Positions 15,332 through 23,598 of a stretch of 64,000 nucleotides of DNA are shown here, piece by piece (position 1 is the first letter of the stretch; the number at the start of each line of letters is the position of its first letter). A model generated the notes under the pieces. That model was not told where the DNA came from, searched no databases, and saw only the letters and a list, made by a program, of their open reading frames with translations. The DNA is from an uncultured Prevotellaceae bacterium. Its GTDB lineage: Bacteria; Bacteroidota; Bacteroidia; Bacteroidales; Bacteroidaceae. Both the position numbers and the translations under genes were made by a program. The DNA is taken from the NCBI GenBank assembly GCA_947167515.1, contig CAMVIM010000022.1, forward strand, positions 1 through 64,000. The letters are read 5' to 3'.

Positions 15332-16771
15332 TTACTTCTCGATTTTGTTTCTGTGCTGATAATCGTGATAGTAGCCCACCTCCACATTCTCGAGGACTGC
15401 AATCGCATCGTCGGTGAGAGAAGCGAGGCTGAAATACTTGGTGAGCAGATAACTTGCCACGCCATACTGGTCAAGACCCATCAGACGTGCCGAGAGGCTT
15501 GGAGCGATTTCGCCAGGGATGCCAGCCTGATGCAGACCTACCACACCCTGCTCCTTCTCGCCTACACGAACAAGGATAATCTCTGTGGTGCCCACGCCAC
15601 GATTGGTCAGGTACTGACCCTTGATTTCCACCTTGTCAGATGGGATGATAGGCACACCACGCCAAGTGATGACTTTCGTGCCGAAGAGGTCGATGGACAC
15701 AGGTGGCACACCACGCCAAGTGCACTCACGCTCGAAGGCGGCGATGGCACGTGGGTTGGCAATGAAGAAAGCAGGCTCTTTCCACACGAGTGACAGGAGT
15801 TCATCGAGGTCGTCTGGTGTGGGTGAACCATAGCGAGTGCTGATCTTGTAACCAGGAGCAGCCTGAGCCAAGAGTCCGAACTTCTTGTTGTTGATGAGTT
15901 CCCACTCCTGACGCTCCTTGATGCTCTCGATGGAGAGGCGCAACTGCTGTTCCAACTGGTTGTAGGGAGCATTGTAGAGGTCGCTCACACGGGTGTGTAC
16001 ACGAACCACTGTCTGCAGGGTGTTGAGCGAGTACTCTGTCGGATTCTCCTCATAGTCAATATAGGTCTCTGGGATGACATTATCTTCCTCATGACCGCTC
16101 ACGAGGTCAATATGCTTCTCACCATGATCATTCACCGTCGCCTTCAGACGCAGGTGCTCATCGACAGCCTTGTTGAACTGCTCGCGGAAGTCGGGAATCT
16201 CCTCGATGAGTGACTCCAACACGGGGGTCTCCAATGCCAGGAACACTGAATCTGTCACGGCACGTACACTCACCGTAGAGTCTGCTGCACTCAGCAAGTC
16301 TGCCTCACCGAAGTACTCACCATCGCCCAAGAGTGCGATGCGCAGTTCCTCGCCATGAGTACCTGTGCTTATGACCTCAGCCTGTCCGTTTGCCACGATG
16401 AAGAACTTCTGCTTGTCCTTTCCCTGAGTGACGAGGTTCTTGCCACGAGCCAACTCTACAGGCACGAAATTGCGAGCCAAACGAGCCACAATCTCCTGCT
16501 TGATGTTCTGGAAGAGCGGAATGGCACGGAGATTCTTCGCCGTGAAACTGGGCACGCCATCGAAGTACTGAATCTCGATGCGTTCAGCCTTTTTCAGTTC
16601 CACCTTCGTACGGTTCACACGATAGGTGCCACTTTCCACCTGTGTCCAAGGAAGAAGTTTGAGGAGAAGTCTCGGTGTAATACTGCCCATCTGAGGGGCT
16701 GTCTTGGTGGTGTTCGCCAGTTTGCGAGCCGTTGCAGTCGTGATACTGCGCTGAATGTTGTTGTCTGCCAT
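15332..16771 (-). CDS. Family 2 (2B-type) encapsulin shell protein with internal cNMP-binding domain
   Basis: A 479-residue HK97-fold shell protein. The N-terminal arm (ATARKLANTTKTAPQMGSIT, LPWTQVESGTYRVNR) and C-terminal shell region (YNQLEQQLRLSIESIKERQ, TPDDLDELLSLVWKEPAFF, NRGVGTTEIILVRVGEKEQG) match SrpI-like encapsulins. Residues ~80-200 are a CAP_ED/cNMP-binding domain (GDGEYFGEADLLSAADSTVS), the mark of subtype 2B. The usual phosphate-binding Arg of the cassette appears replaced, so nucleotide binding is uncertain. Such shells in other bacteria package cysteine desulfurase and store sulfur. It lies 19 bp after the JAMM gene and abuts sufS. Automated pipelines may call it a cNMP-binding regulator. 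Confidence 0.9.
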   Translation of the reverse strand: MADNNIQRSITTATARKLANTTKTAPQMGSITPRLLLKLLPWTQVESGTYRVNRTKVELKKAERIEIQYFDGVPSFTAKNLRAIPLFQNIKQEIVARLARNFVPVELARGKNLVTQGKDKQKFFIVANGQAEVISTGTHGEELRIALLGDGEYFGEADLLSAADSTVSVRAVTDSVFLALETPVLESLIEEIPDFREQFNKAVDEHLRLKATVNDHGEKHIDLVSGHEEDNVIPETYIDYEENPTEYSLNTLQTVVRVHTRVSDLYNAPYNQLEQQLRLSIESIKERQEWELINNKKFGLLAQAAPGYKISTRYGSPTPDDLDELLSLVWKEPAFFIANPRAIAAFERECTWRGVPPVSIDLFGTKVITWRGVPIIPSDKVEIKGQYLTNRGVGTTEIILVRVGEKEQGVVGLHQAGIPGEIAPSLSARLMGLDQYGVASYLLTKYFSLASLTDDAIAVLENVEVGYYHDYQHRNKIEK

Positions 16772-16790
16772 GTTGTTAAATGTTTTTAGT

Positions 16791-17186
16791 TTATCTTAGT
16801 GTAATTTTCTCAGTTACTTCTCCCTCTGCGATGCGAAAAGCATTGAGCACAGGCTTCTCTTCTGCCAGCGAGAGGATGAAATAGAGGATGTTAGGGTCAT
16901 AAGCCAAGCGTTTGTCCTCTTCCGAAGGACGGGAGGGTGAAGCAGGATGGCTGTGCCAGTTGCCCACAATCTTCAAGCCCTGCTGACGGGCATATTTGAT
17001 GGCGGCAAACTGCTCCTTGGGGTCGAAACTGAAGTGCTCCTCCGAGTGGTCGATGTTGGTCATCGGGAAGTTCTCCGTAGCCGTTTCCTTGTCGGGACCC
17101 AGCAGATAACCGCACGACTCCACAGGGGCATCCTTCTGTGCTTGCGCCAAGATGGACTGATATGCCGATTCCGTGATAGTGACCAT
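16791..17186 (-). CDS. M67-family JAMM/MPN metallopeptidase (Mec/HcyD-like)
   Basis: 131 residues. The JAMM zinc motif is complete: Glu in APVESCGYLLG, then GNWHSHPASPSRPSEEDKR with the HxH and S-x2-D residues. Bacterial members clip the C-terminus of ubiquitin-like sulfur carriers, either releasing cysteine from CysO (Mec) or maturing a precursor (HcyD). The ThiS-like protein of this operon has a tail after its glycines and is the obvious substrate. The start overlaps the tusA stop by one base (TAATG), so the two are translationally coupled. Confidence 0.9.
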   Translation of the reverse strand: MVTITESAYQSILAQAQKDAPVESCGYLLGPDKETATENFPMTNIDHSEEHFSFDPKEQFAAIKYARQQGLKIVGNWHSHPASPSRPSEEDKRLAYDPNILYFILSLAEEKPVLNAFRIAEGEVTEKITLR

Positions 17187-17410
17187 TACTTTTGTATTGT
17201 TACTTTGTGAACATTTCCTTCCACGTGTTCCACGGAGAGGACGTTGTAGCCCTGTTCCTTCGCCGAACGAGGCACATTCTCCAAAGGTTCCCCTTCTGTC
17301 AGGAGCACTTCAAGCGTGTCACCTGCTGCTATCTGCGCCAATTTGAGTTTGGTCTTTACGAAGGTCATGGGGCAATGTTCCTTCGTGATGTCAAGTGTAT
17401 GTATTGCCAT
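17186..17410 (-). CDS. tusA: TusA-family sulfurtransferase
   Basis: 74 residues with the family signature CPMTFVKTKLKLAQI; the Cys carries persulfide sulfur between donors and acceptors in the cytoplasm. The C-terminal half, GYNVLSVEHVEGNVHKVTI, completes the two-layer fold. It stands between the DsrE-like and JAMM genes, consistent with moving sulfur from the desulfurase to the sulfur carrier. The upstream 22-bp gap carries a GTGAAAA simple repeat. Confidence 0.9.
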   Translation of the reverse strand: MAIHTLDITKEHCPMTFVKTKLKLAQIAAGDTLEVLLTEGEPLENVPRSAKEQGYNVLSVEHVEGNVHKVTIQK

Positions 17411-17432
17411 AATGAAAGTGAAAAGTGAAAAA

Positions 17433-17912
17433 TTAAATAAACAAAGTCTGTCCTCCCTCGCTGAGGTTCAGGAATGAGGCTACACCGAGCACATCCTTCA
17501 CTTCGGGGATGAAATCTGTCTTTTCCAAACCGAGCACGTGCATCGCCATTTCGCAGGCATAGAGGTTCACACCCAATGCATTGGCTGCATCAACGAGTTC
17601 TTCGAGGGTAGCCACGTTGTTCTTACGCATCAGGGAGCGGAAGATTTGAGGGCCAATGCCAGCGAAGTTGAAGCGGCTGTTGGGGGCGACACTCAGTCCA
17701 CCCATCATGAAACCAAAGAGTTTCGTGAGCCAGTTACCACCCGTGAAACTGCGTCCACGCTTCTGCTTGATGGCATCCAAACCCCAGAAGGTGAAGAAGA
17801 TGTTGACTTCGTAGCCCACAGCGGCAGCACCTGTTGCCAGCGTGAAAACTGCTGTCAGTTTATCGAAGTCGCCAGAGAAGGCGATGAGTGAGAGTTTCTT
17901 TTGTTCTGCCAT
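17433..17912 (-). CDS. DsrE/DsrF/DrsH-like (DsrE2) sulfur-handling protein
   Basis: 159 residues from the ATG at 17912 (MAEQKKLSLIAFSGDFDKL); the 25 upstream codons in the track overlap thiF. FFTFWGLDAIKQKR and the Cys in LYACEMAMHVLGLEK are typical of the COG2210 peroxiredoxin-like/DsrE2 group, which often pairs with TusA and rhodaneses in persulfide relay. A hydrophobic stretch (KLFGFMMGGLSVAP) suggests contact with membrane or partner. It lies 7 bp after thiF and 22 bp before tusA. Confidence 0.85.
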   Translation of the reverse strand: MAEQKKLSLIAFSGDFDKLTAVFTLATGAAAVGYEVNIFFTFWGLDAIKQKRGRSFTGGNWLTKLFGFMMGGLSVAPNSRFNFAGIGPQIFRSLMRKNNVATLEELVDAANALGVNLYACEMAMHVLGLEKTDFIPEVKDVLGVASFLNLSEGGQTLFI

Positions 17913-17919
17913 ATTCTTT

Positions 17920-18726
17920 TTATTTGTGTAGGTCGCAAGCAGCCTGTTCGTAATCAATGAGTTCTGTGATGGTTGGATTCGTGCCACAGATGGGGCATCG
18001 GTCTGTCTTCTTCACGTTGATCTTGCGGAAGTCCATCGTCTTGGCATTGAAGGTGAGCAACTTGTTGGTGAGCAGTTCGCCCACACCTGTCAGGTACTTC
18101 AACGTTTCTGCTGCCTGAATCGTGCCCAACATACCTGCAATGGCTCCCAACACACCTGCCTGACTGCACGTAGGCACGGCTCCTGGTGGGGGTGGTGTCT
18201 TAAACATACAACGGTAACAAGCTGTTCCTGGCACATGGGTGAAGGTTTGTCCCTCAAAACGGAGGATGCCACCATGACTGAAAGGTTTGCCAGCCATCAC
18301 ACAGGCATCGTTAATGAGGAACTTCACTGGGAAGTTGTCAGTACCATCCACCACAAAATCATACTCCTTCACGATGTCGAGGGCGTTGTCTGCCACCAGA
18401 AAATCACGATAAGTATTGACCTTCACATGAGGGTTGATGGCGTTGATGGTTTCTTTTGCCGACTCCACTTTCCACTTGTCCACATCGGGCGTGGTGTGGA
18501 TAATCTGACGCTGCAAGTTGCTCAAATCGACCACATCGCCATCCACAATGCCGATAGTGCCGACACCAGCCGCAGCCAGATACATCGCCACGGGAGCACC
18601 CAAGCCACCAGCACCGATGACGAGCACCTTGCCCTCACGGATTTTCTCCTGACCCTCTACACCTACATCCTGCAAAAGGATGTGGCGCGAATAGCGGTTC
18701 AGTTCTTCTTCGGTGAAATCAAACAT
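17920..18726 (-). CDS. thiF: ThiF/MoeB-type E1 adenylyltransferase
   Basis: 268 residues from ATG 18726, set by a strong AAGGAGG 5 nt upstream; the track start 53 codons earlier runs through the thiS tail. It has the nucleotide-binding GxGxxG (VLVIGAGGLGAPVAMYLAAA), Cys pairs for zinc (CYRCMF, CPICG), and the conserved Cys in PTCSQAGVLGAIAG. It activates the C-terminal glycine of a ubiquitin-like sulfur carrier with ATP so that sulfur can be transferred to form a thiocarboxylate. Its partner is the ThiS-like gene that overlaps its start. Confidence 0.9.
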   Translation of the reverse strand: MFDFTEEELNRYSRHILLQDVGVEGQEKIREGKVLVIGAGGLGAPVAMYLAAAGVGTIGIVDGDVVDLSNLQRQIIHTTPDVDKWKVESAKETINAINPHVKVNTYRDFLVADNALDIVKEYDFVVDGTDNFPVKFLINDACVMAGKPFSHGGILRFEGQTFTHVPGTACYRCMFKTPPPPGAVPTCSQAGVLGAIAGMLGTIQAAETLKYLTGVGELLTNKLLTFNAKTMDFRKINVKKTDRCPICGTNPTITELIDYEQAACDLHK

Positions 18727-19045
18727 AACTGTCCTCCTTTGTGCTAAACGTCTGCCCGTTCGTCTTCGTTCCTCGACTCCGACCAGCCGAGCACTGCACC
18801 CCAAGCCTTCCGAATCGATACTCAATCGATTCCTTGTCTTGTCCTCCTCCCATGAAATAAAGGAAATCCACGGTGTCACCCTCATTCAGTTGAAGGGTGG
18901 CAAAGTCTTCTCTGTCCACGAACTCTTCGTTCACCTGCACACTCACCATATCGGGTTGTGCCACATTGTTCTGCTGAATCAAATCTGCTACAGTAGCAGG
19001 GAGTTGAACCTCTTGGTCTTCTCCATTTACAATCAATTTTGCCAT
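18719..19045 (-). CDS. thiS: ThiS-like sulfur carrier with a 40-residue C-terminal tail
   Basis: 108 residues. Residues 1-68 are a standard ThiS/CysO beta-grasp (AKLIVNGEDQEVQLPATVAD, GDTVDFLYFMGGG). In normal carriers the GG ends the protein; here 40 more residues follow (QDKESIEYRFGRLGVQCSAG). The tail DNA holds a perfect hairpin, GAATCGAT-N5-ATCGATTC, and the thiF RBS, so it may be non-coding sequence that lost a stop codon. Alternatively it is a propeptide removed by the JAMM peptidase downstream. Either way the glycines must be exposed before ThiF can act. The leader carries a CCAGCCCACGCGCTGGGCGA repeat. Confidence 0.85.
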   Translation of the reverse strand: MAKLIVNGEDQEVQLPATVADLIQQNNVAQPDMVSVQVNEEFVDREDFATLQLNEGDTVDFLYFMGGGQDKESIEYRFGRLGVQCSAGRSRGTKTNGQTFSTKEDSYV

Positions 19046-19058
19046 AATGATGAAGTTT

Positions 19059-19078
19059 CCAGCCCACGCGCTGGGCGA
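19059..19078. repeat. CCAGCCCAYGCGCTGGGCGA repeat in the thiS leader
   Basis: A 20-bp imperfect palindrome, 13 bp upstream of the thiS start. The same sequence occurs at 20062-20081, 34811-34830 and 36360-36379. Confidence 0.8.
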
Positions 19079-19111
19079 GGGTTTGTTGATTAAATATAAG
19101 TTATTGCAGTT

Positions 19112-20044
19112 TTATTCCTCAGAGAAGAGTTTCGTGCTGAGGTAGCGTTCGCCTGTGTCTGGCAGCAGCACCACGATGGTCTTGCCTGCATTCTCTGGGC
19201 GTTTGGCTATCTCAATGGCAGCATGAGCAGCCGCACCGCTGGAGATACCCACCAACGTGCCCTCGGTCTTGGCAAGGAGACGGCTGGCAGCAAAAGCATC
19301 GTCGTTCTTCACTCTGAACACCTCGTCATACACTTTGGTGTTCAGCACCTGAGGCGTGAAACCTGCACCGATGCCCTGCAACTTGTGAGGACCAGGCTTC
19401 TCACCTGACAGCACAGCAGAGTCGTAAGGCTCCACAGCCACCACCTTCACCTTGGGGTTCAGTTGCTTCAGCACCTCACCCACACCTGTGATGGTGCCAC
19501 CCGTACCGACACCAGCCACGAAGATATCCACCTTTCCGTCGGTGTCTTCCCAAATCTCCTTGGCTGTGGTCTGACGATGCACCTCCGGGTTCGCTTCATT
19601 GGCAAACTGCTGAGGGATGAACGCATCAGTCTGTGATGCCAGTTCCTGTGCCTTGCGGATAGCACCAGGCATACCCTCATAGGCAGGCGTGAGCACCAAT
19701 TTGGCACCCAAACTGCGGAGCAACGTGCGGCGCTCGATGCTCATGCTGTCGGGCATCGTGAGGATGAGTTTGTAGCCACGCTGGGCAGCCACCAATGCCA
19801 ATCCCACACCCGTGTTGCCACTGGTGGGTTCGATGATGACGGTGTTCCTGCCGAGAAGTCCTTGCTTCTCAGCCTGTTCGATGAGTGCATAGCCCACGCG
19901 ATCTTTCACGCTGCGTCCTGGATTCAGATACTCCAGCTTTGCCAATACACGGGCTCTCAATCGCTGGTCTTTCTCTACTTTGGAAAGTTCGAGCAAAGGT
20001 GTTTTGCCTATCAGTTCTACAAGGCTTTGTGCTATTTTTGCCAT
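19112..20044 (-). CDS. cysK: Cysteine synthase (O-acetylserine sulfhydrylase)
   Basis: 310 residues of the PLP fold type II family. It has the PLP lysine in [16 protein letters not shown], the substrate loop [17 protein letters not shown], the phosphate loop [12 protein letters not shown], and [12 protein letters not shown]. It makes cysteine from O-acetylserine and sulfide; in this context the sulfur could also arrive as a carrier thiocarboxylate, as in the mycobacterial CysM-CysO route. The gene leads the sulfur/encapsulin operon. Its promoter carries the shared palindrome box (20118-20187), and its leader has a CCAGCCCATGCGCTGGGCGA hairpin. Confidence 0.93.
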   Translation of the reverse strand: MAKIAQSLVELIGKTPLLELSKVEKDQRLRARVLAKLEYLNPGRSVKDRVGYALIEQAEKQGLLGRNTVIIEPTSGNTGVGLALVAAQRGYKLILTMPDSMSIERRTLLRSLGAKLVLTPAYEGMPGAIRKAQELASQTDAFIPQQFANEANPEVHRQTTAKEIWEDTDGKVDIFVAGVGTGGTITGVGEVLKQLNPKVKVVAVEPYDSAVLSGEKPGPHKLQGIGAGFTPQVLNTKVYDEVFRVKNDDAFAASRLLAKTEGTLVGISSGAAAHAAIEIAKRPENAGKTIVVLLPDTGERYLSTKLFSEE

Positions 20045-20061
20045 AATGATGAAGTTTTTTA

Positions 20062-20081
20062 CCAGCCCATGCGCTGGGCGA
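20062..20081. repeat. CCAGCCCAYGCGCTGGGCGA repeat in the cysK leader
   Basis: The second copy of the 20-bp palindrome, 17 bp upstream of the cysK start. Its position in the 5' UTR mirrors that of the thiS copy. Confidence 0.8.
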
Positions 20082-20117
20082 GGTTATTTTACTGATGTTG
20101 TTTACTATTTGATGGTG

Positions 20118-20187
20118 CAAAGTTCGTGGTTTTCACGCTGCTGGGCAATCCCCTGCGTGCGGTATTCTTCTACCACTTTTATGGTAG
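20118..20187 (-). promoter_or_regulatory. cysK promoter with shared palindrome box
   Basis: Read leftward: CTACCATAAAAGTGGTAG (20187-20170), then AAGAATACCGCA, and exactly 44 bp after the palindrome a degenerate -7 element, GAACTTTG (20125-20118). There is no -33 TTTG. The same layout precedes genes 22316, 26914 and 33274. An activator binding the palindrome is inferred. Confidence 0.7.
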
Positions 20188-21351
20188 GGCCTGCACAATG
20201 TCCTCGTAGAGGTCGTTCACATCCTCCAGTCCCACCGAGAGCCGGATGGTTGTGTCGAGCACATCCATCGCCAGTTTCTGACTACGGCTGAAAGGGCCAA
20301 AGATGGTGCTGTAGGGATGGATGGCGAGGGTCTTGTTGTCGAACAGGTTCGTCACTCGCCGCACCAGCTTGAGGTGGTCAATGAAGTGGAAACATGCCTG
20401 CTTATCGATGAGATCGATGGTGAGCATGGCACCCGCCGTTGGACCAAACTGCCGTTGAGCTAAGTCATGGAAGGGATTGTCGGGCAGACCCACATAGTTG
20501 ACCCGCACAATTTGTGGCACTTCCTTCAGCCGCTGTGCCAACTCCAGCGCATTCTGTGCCTGCACCCGATAGCGAGCATCGAGCGTCTCCAAGCCTACGG
20601 TCTGCATGTAGGCGGCATGAGGCACCATGTAACTGCCCAAGTTGTAGAGCAGTTCGGCACGGATGCGTTGCGCCACCTGCGGAAAAGCTCCATAGTCTAT
20701 CAGCAGTCCGCCCAACGAGGTGGCACCGCCAGAGATATATTTCGTGCTGCTCACCACCTCAATGTCCACCCCCAAATCCTTGGCACTGAATTGAGTGAAA
20801 GGGATGATGGTGGTGTCGGCAATGAGGGGGATGTTCCGCTCATGAGCAATCGCTGCCAGCGCACCGAGGTCAGCCACTTCCATTTGAGGGTTGGTGATGA
20901 TTTCGAGGAAGATGCAGGCGGTATGGTCATCCACCGCATCGCGCACAGCATCAAGGTTGAGCAGGTCAATAGGTCTATACTCCACTCCCAGCCGCGCCAG
21001 AGTGCGCCCCATCAGTCCCACCGTGTTGCCAAACAGGTGGCGCGAGGTGACGATGTTCTGTCCCTGTTCCACCACTGCCAGCAACGCACTCGTGATGGCA
21101 GCCATGCCTGAACAGAAGGCAATCGTGTGAGCAGCACTTGTCAGCGCCTTCACGCGGTCTTCCAGATGCGTGACCGTCGGGTTTGTCACCCTCGAATAGC
21201 TGGGTGCTGCCGAGCGACCGCAGAAGGCATCAGCCATCTCCTTCGCCGTGGCAAACTCGTAGGCAGCCGTATGATACACAGGCATGCTCATCGCCCCGTA
21301 AGCATCAGGACGGGGATATCTTGTATGAATGGCTATCGTAGATTTTCTCAT
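20179..21351 (-). CDS. Cys/Met-metabolism PLP enzyme (CGS / O-acetylhomoserine sulfhydrylase-like)
   Basis: 390 residues from ATG 21351 (MRKSTIAIHTRYPRPDAYGA). It has SMPVYHTAAYEFATA, PSYSRVTNPTVTHLE, AFCSGMAAITSALL and the PLP lysine in VSSTKYISGGATSLGG. The family makes cystathionine or homocysteine from activated homoserine, or cleaves cystathionine; sequence alone does not separate these. The start lies one base after the stop of the LuxR-type regulator, so both share the promoter at 22045-22076. The stop lies inside the cysK palindrome box. Confidence 0.85.
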   Translation of the reverse strand: MRKSTIAIHTRYPRPDAYGAMSMPVYHTAAYEFATAKEMADAFCGRSAAPSYSRVTNPTVTHLEDRVKALTSAAHTIAFCSGMAAITSALLAVVEQGQNIVTSRHLFGNTVGLMGRTLARLGVEYRPIDLLNLDAVRDAVDDHTACIFLEIITNPQMEVADLGALAAIAHERNIPLIADTTIIPFTQFSAKDLGVDIEVVSSTKYISGGATSLGGLLIDYGAFPQVAQRIRAELLYNLGSYMVPHAAYMQTVGLETLDARYRVQAQNALELAQRLKEVPQIVRVNYVGLPDNPFHDLAQRQFGPTAGAMLTIDLIDKQACFHFIDHLKLVRRVTNLFDNKTLAIHPYSTIFGPFSRSQKLAMDVLDTTIRLSVGLEDVNDLYEDIVQALP

Positions 21352-21352
21352 T

Positions 21353-22015
21353 TTATATATAATATTCCACCATTTCCACCAGTCCTGCCCGCAGCGCGTA
21401 CTTCGTGGCCTCATAGATGGTGTTCACGTTGATTTTTCTGAAAATATTCTTCTTATGTGTGGTGATGGTGTGGATGCTGGAATTGCGTTCCACAGCAATC
21501 TCCTTCACCGAACGACCCAGCGCAATGAGGCGTAGCACCTCTTTCTCTGTGGCAGTCAGCTGGTCACGTTCCGCCATCGACTGCTGAGGTGGCGGCGAGA
21601 GCAGCAGATTCGTCACCTGATGGCAGAGGAACCTGACACCTGTGAGGGCACACTTCAGCGCCGTGATGATTTCCTGTGCCGAATCGTCCTTCAGCACCAT
21701 ACTGAACTGCTGTTCCACGCTCAACCGACGGATGAGCACCTCTGTCAGATCAGCGGAGAAGAGCACCCACTGCACAAAAGGGAAGCGGTCGGAGAGATTG
21801 AGCAGTTCGTCCGAGCTGCCGAGGTCGAAGAGCGTGTAGTCAATAATGACCACCGCCTTCGGATTCTCCTTCAGCGTGGCAATCAGTTCCGCCCGATGAG
21901 CCAGTTCCTTCACCTCCAGCTCCTCCACGTCCTTCAGTGCCATGCGCACCAAGGCCTTCAGCCCCAGCCGCGTGATGTCCTGATTGTCTGCTATGATGAA
22001 AAGTTTCTTGTCCAT
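21353..22015 (-). CDS. LuxR/NarL-type response regulator
   Basis: 220 residues from ATG 22015 (MDKKLFIIADNQDITRLGLK). An N-terminal receiver has a candidate phospho-acceptor Asp in VVIIDYTLFDLG. A C-terminal LuxR HTH follows (LTATEKEVLRLIALGRSVKE, then SIHTITTHKKNIFRKINVNT). No sensor kinase lies nearby. It sits between the sulfur operon and gene 22316, both of which carry the palindrome box; LuxR-type proteins bind such palindromes, so it is the best local candidate for the box-binding activator. That link is inference. Confidence 0.9.
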   Translation of the reverse strand: MDKKLFIIADNQDITRLGLKALVRMALKDVEELEVKELAHRAELIATLKENPKAVVIIDYTLFDLGSSDELLNLSDRFPFVQWVLFSADLTEVLIRRLSVEQQFSMVLKDDSAQEIITALKCALTGVRFLCHQVTNLLLSPPPQQSMAERDQLTATEKEVLRLIALGRSVKEIAVERNSSIHTITTHKKNIFRKINVNTIYEATKYALRAGLVEMVEYYI

Positions 22016-22044
22016 GAGTCTTTTGTCGTGTTCAGAATTTTGTG

Positions 22045-22076
22045 CAAAGGTATGGAGGTTAATACTTTTTACCAAG
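22045..22076 (-). promoter_or_regulatory. Promoter of the response-regulator operon
   Basis: CTTG-N20-TACCTTTG on the minus strand, ~30 bp before the ATG at 22015. It has a near-normal -33 and no palindrome box, so expression is probably constitutive. Confidence 0.7.
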
Positions 22077-22177
22077 AAAACCTTTTATCTTTAGAAAAAT
22101 TATCTATCAGCAAAATGTTATATAGAAAAACTTATCACCCAAAGGGATACGAAAAAAGAAAAGGACTTTCCTCGCTT

Positions 22178-22247
22178 CTACCCTTTTTGGGGTAGATGAA
22201 TACCACACCATCGGGATTTCGGGGGTGAGAGAAAGGCCGTACCTTTG
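22178..22247 (+). promoter_or_regulatory. Palindrome-box promoter of gene 22316
   Basis: The palindrome CTACCCTTTTTGGGGTAG (22178-22195) is followed by ATGAATACCACACCA, and 44 bp after the palindrome comes TACCTTTG (22240-22247). This is the best-conserved copy of the four boxes. The -33 position has only TTTC. Confidence 0.8.
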
Positions 22248-22315
22248 CAGCGGATTTCAGAAACAAAAAAGATTTATAGATTAAACAAATCAATTAAATA
22301 TATTAATGTGAACAT

Positions 22316-23221
22316 ATGAAAGTAAAAGCATTTTTGACAGCAGTAGTAGCAGCCTTGGCAGTTGCAGCCAGTGCAGGCACACCACAGAACGATGGCATCA
22401 TCACCATCAAAGCTAATAAGGCCAGCAAGGCATTGGTGGAACAATGGATAGAGATTTATAAGACCGTGAACCCTAACGTGAAGATAGCGCTGGTGAGTGG
22501 CAAAAATGCCGATGCCGACCTCACGTTGGTGACGCAGCATCAGGAGGGTGTGAACGTGACGTATGTGGGACGTTATGCACTGCTGCCTGTCACCTCAACG
22601 GAGAATCCCTTATTAGGCGATATCCAGAAGAAGGAGTGGAAGAGCAAGGACATCAAGAGTCTGTTCTTCACGGCTGAAGACCTCGACGAGGAGTATGAGG
22701 AGGAAGTGGAAGGCAAAAAGAATAAGTTGAAGGACAAACTCACCGTCTATTCGGGCAGCAGCAAGGCATCGCTGTCGGGCACGTTTGCCTCTCACTTCGG
22801 TCGCACCACCGACGACCTGCGTGGCAACCGCATCGCTGGGGACGACCTCTACCTGCTGAATGCCATCAGCGAGGACAAGGCTTCCGTCACTTTCAACGCC
22901 CTGAGCAACCTCTACGACCTCTCATCTCGCTCCCTGCGCAGCGACCTCGCCCTGTTGCCGCTCGGCGTGAAGGCGAGCCAGCGTGAGGCACTCCGTTCGG
23001 GCAATCTGGACGAGACACTCGAACTCATCGAGAACGAGGACATCGACCTCATCCCCGTGGAGGACATCGGCTTCACCTACAGCGCATTCGATGCGGACAT
23101 CGACAAGTTCCTCACATGGGTGGTGAGCGACGGACAACAATACAACCACGCTGCAGGATTCCTGCATCTGACGAACAAGGAAGTGGAGAGCCAATTGAGG
23201 CTCTTGGCACAAAATCAATAA
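22316..23221 (+). CDS. Periplasmic substrate-binding protein (PstS-like fold)
   Basis: 301 residues with a signal peptide (MKVKAFLTAVVAALAVAASA). The mature part has IITIKANKASKALVEQWIEI and later motifs of the PBP type II (PstS-like) fold. Residues ~120-140 are strongly charged (LDEEYEEEVEGKKNKLKDKL), possibly a surface loop. The ligand is unknown. No ABC permease is nearby; instead a SusC gene follows, so it may act as a periplasmic partner of that transporter. The shared box with cysK suggests a sulfur-containing ligand, an inference only. Confidence 0.7.
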   Translation: MKVKAFLTAVVAALAVAASAGTPQNDGIITIKANKASKALVEQWIEIYKTVNPNVKIALVSGKNADADLTLVTQHQEGVNVTYVGRYALLPVTSTENPLLGDIQKKEWKSKDIKSLFFTAEDLDEEYEEEVEGKKNKLKDKLTVYSGSSKASLSGTFASHFGRTTDDLRGNRIAGDDLYLLNAISEDKASVTFNALSNLYDLSSRSLRSDLALLPLGVKASQREALRSGNLDETLELIENEDIDLIPVEDIGFTYSAFDADIDKFLTWVVSDGQQYNHAAGFLHLTNKEVESQLRLLAQNQ

Positions 23222-23355
23222 TATATGTTGGCTCTCCACACCTTCGGTGTTTCGAAAAACAATAAATACCAAAATACGAGCTTGCTCGCCTGAACACCTA
23301 TAAAAAATAAGAAAGGAGTGAAGAATTGACAATAATTTGTTCTAATAATAAATTA

Positions 23356-23525
23356 CTCAACTTTCGCAAGTTGTAGAAGTTATCGAAGTTAAAGAAGTTA
23401 TCGCTTCGCTTAGAAGTTAAAGACGATACCTTCTGACAATGAAAACATCAGCATGACATTTGTCTCTAACTTCTTTAACTTCTCTAACTTCTTTAACTTC
23501 AAAAAAGTGGAGCTTGCGAAACTTC
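23356..23525. repeat. 170-bp dispersed palindromic element, copy B
   Basis: Same length as copy A (10711-10880) with about five differences. It fills most of the gap between genes 22316 and susC. The first ORF in the track here (23460-23771) is a translation of its AACTTC units (SLTSLTSLTSLTS) and is not a gene. I see no -7 element for susC, so susC may be read from the upstream box through this hairpin. Confidence 0.85.
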
Positions 23526-23598
23526 AATAAATTATTGTTTTCCAAGCCTCACCAAGAGGCAAAGGAACAAAAAAAGACAACAAAAAAACTTCATCAAT

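Noticed and set aside
22016-22177. SAM or other riboswitch in front of the sulfur regulator
   Set aside because: The leader from the mapped promoter is only ~30 nt and shows no known riboswitch core.
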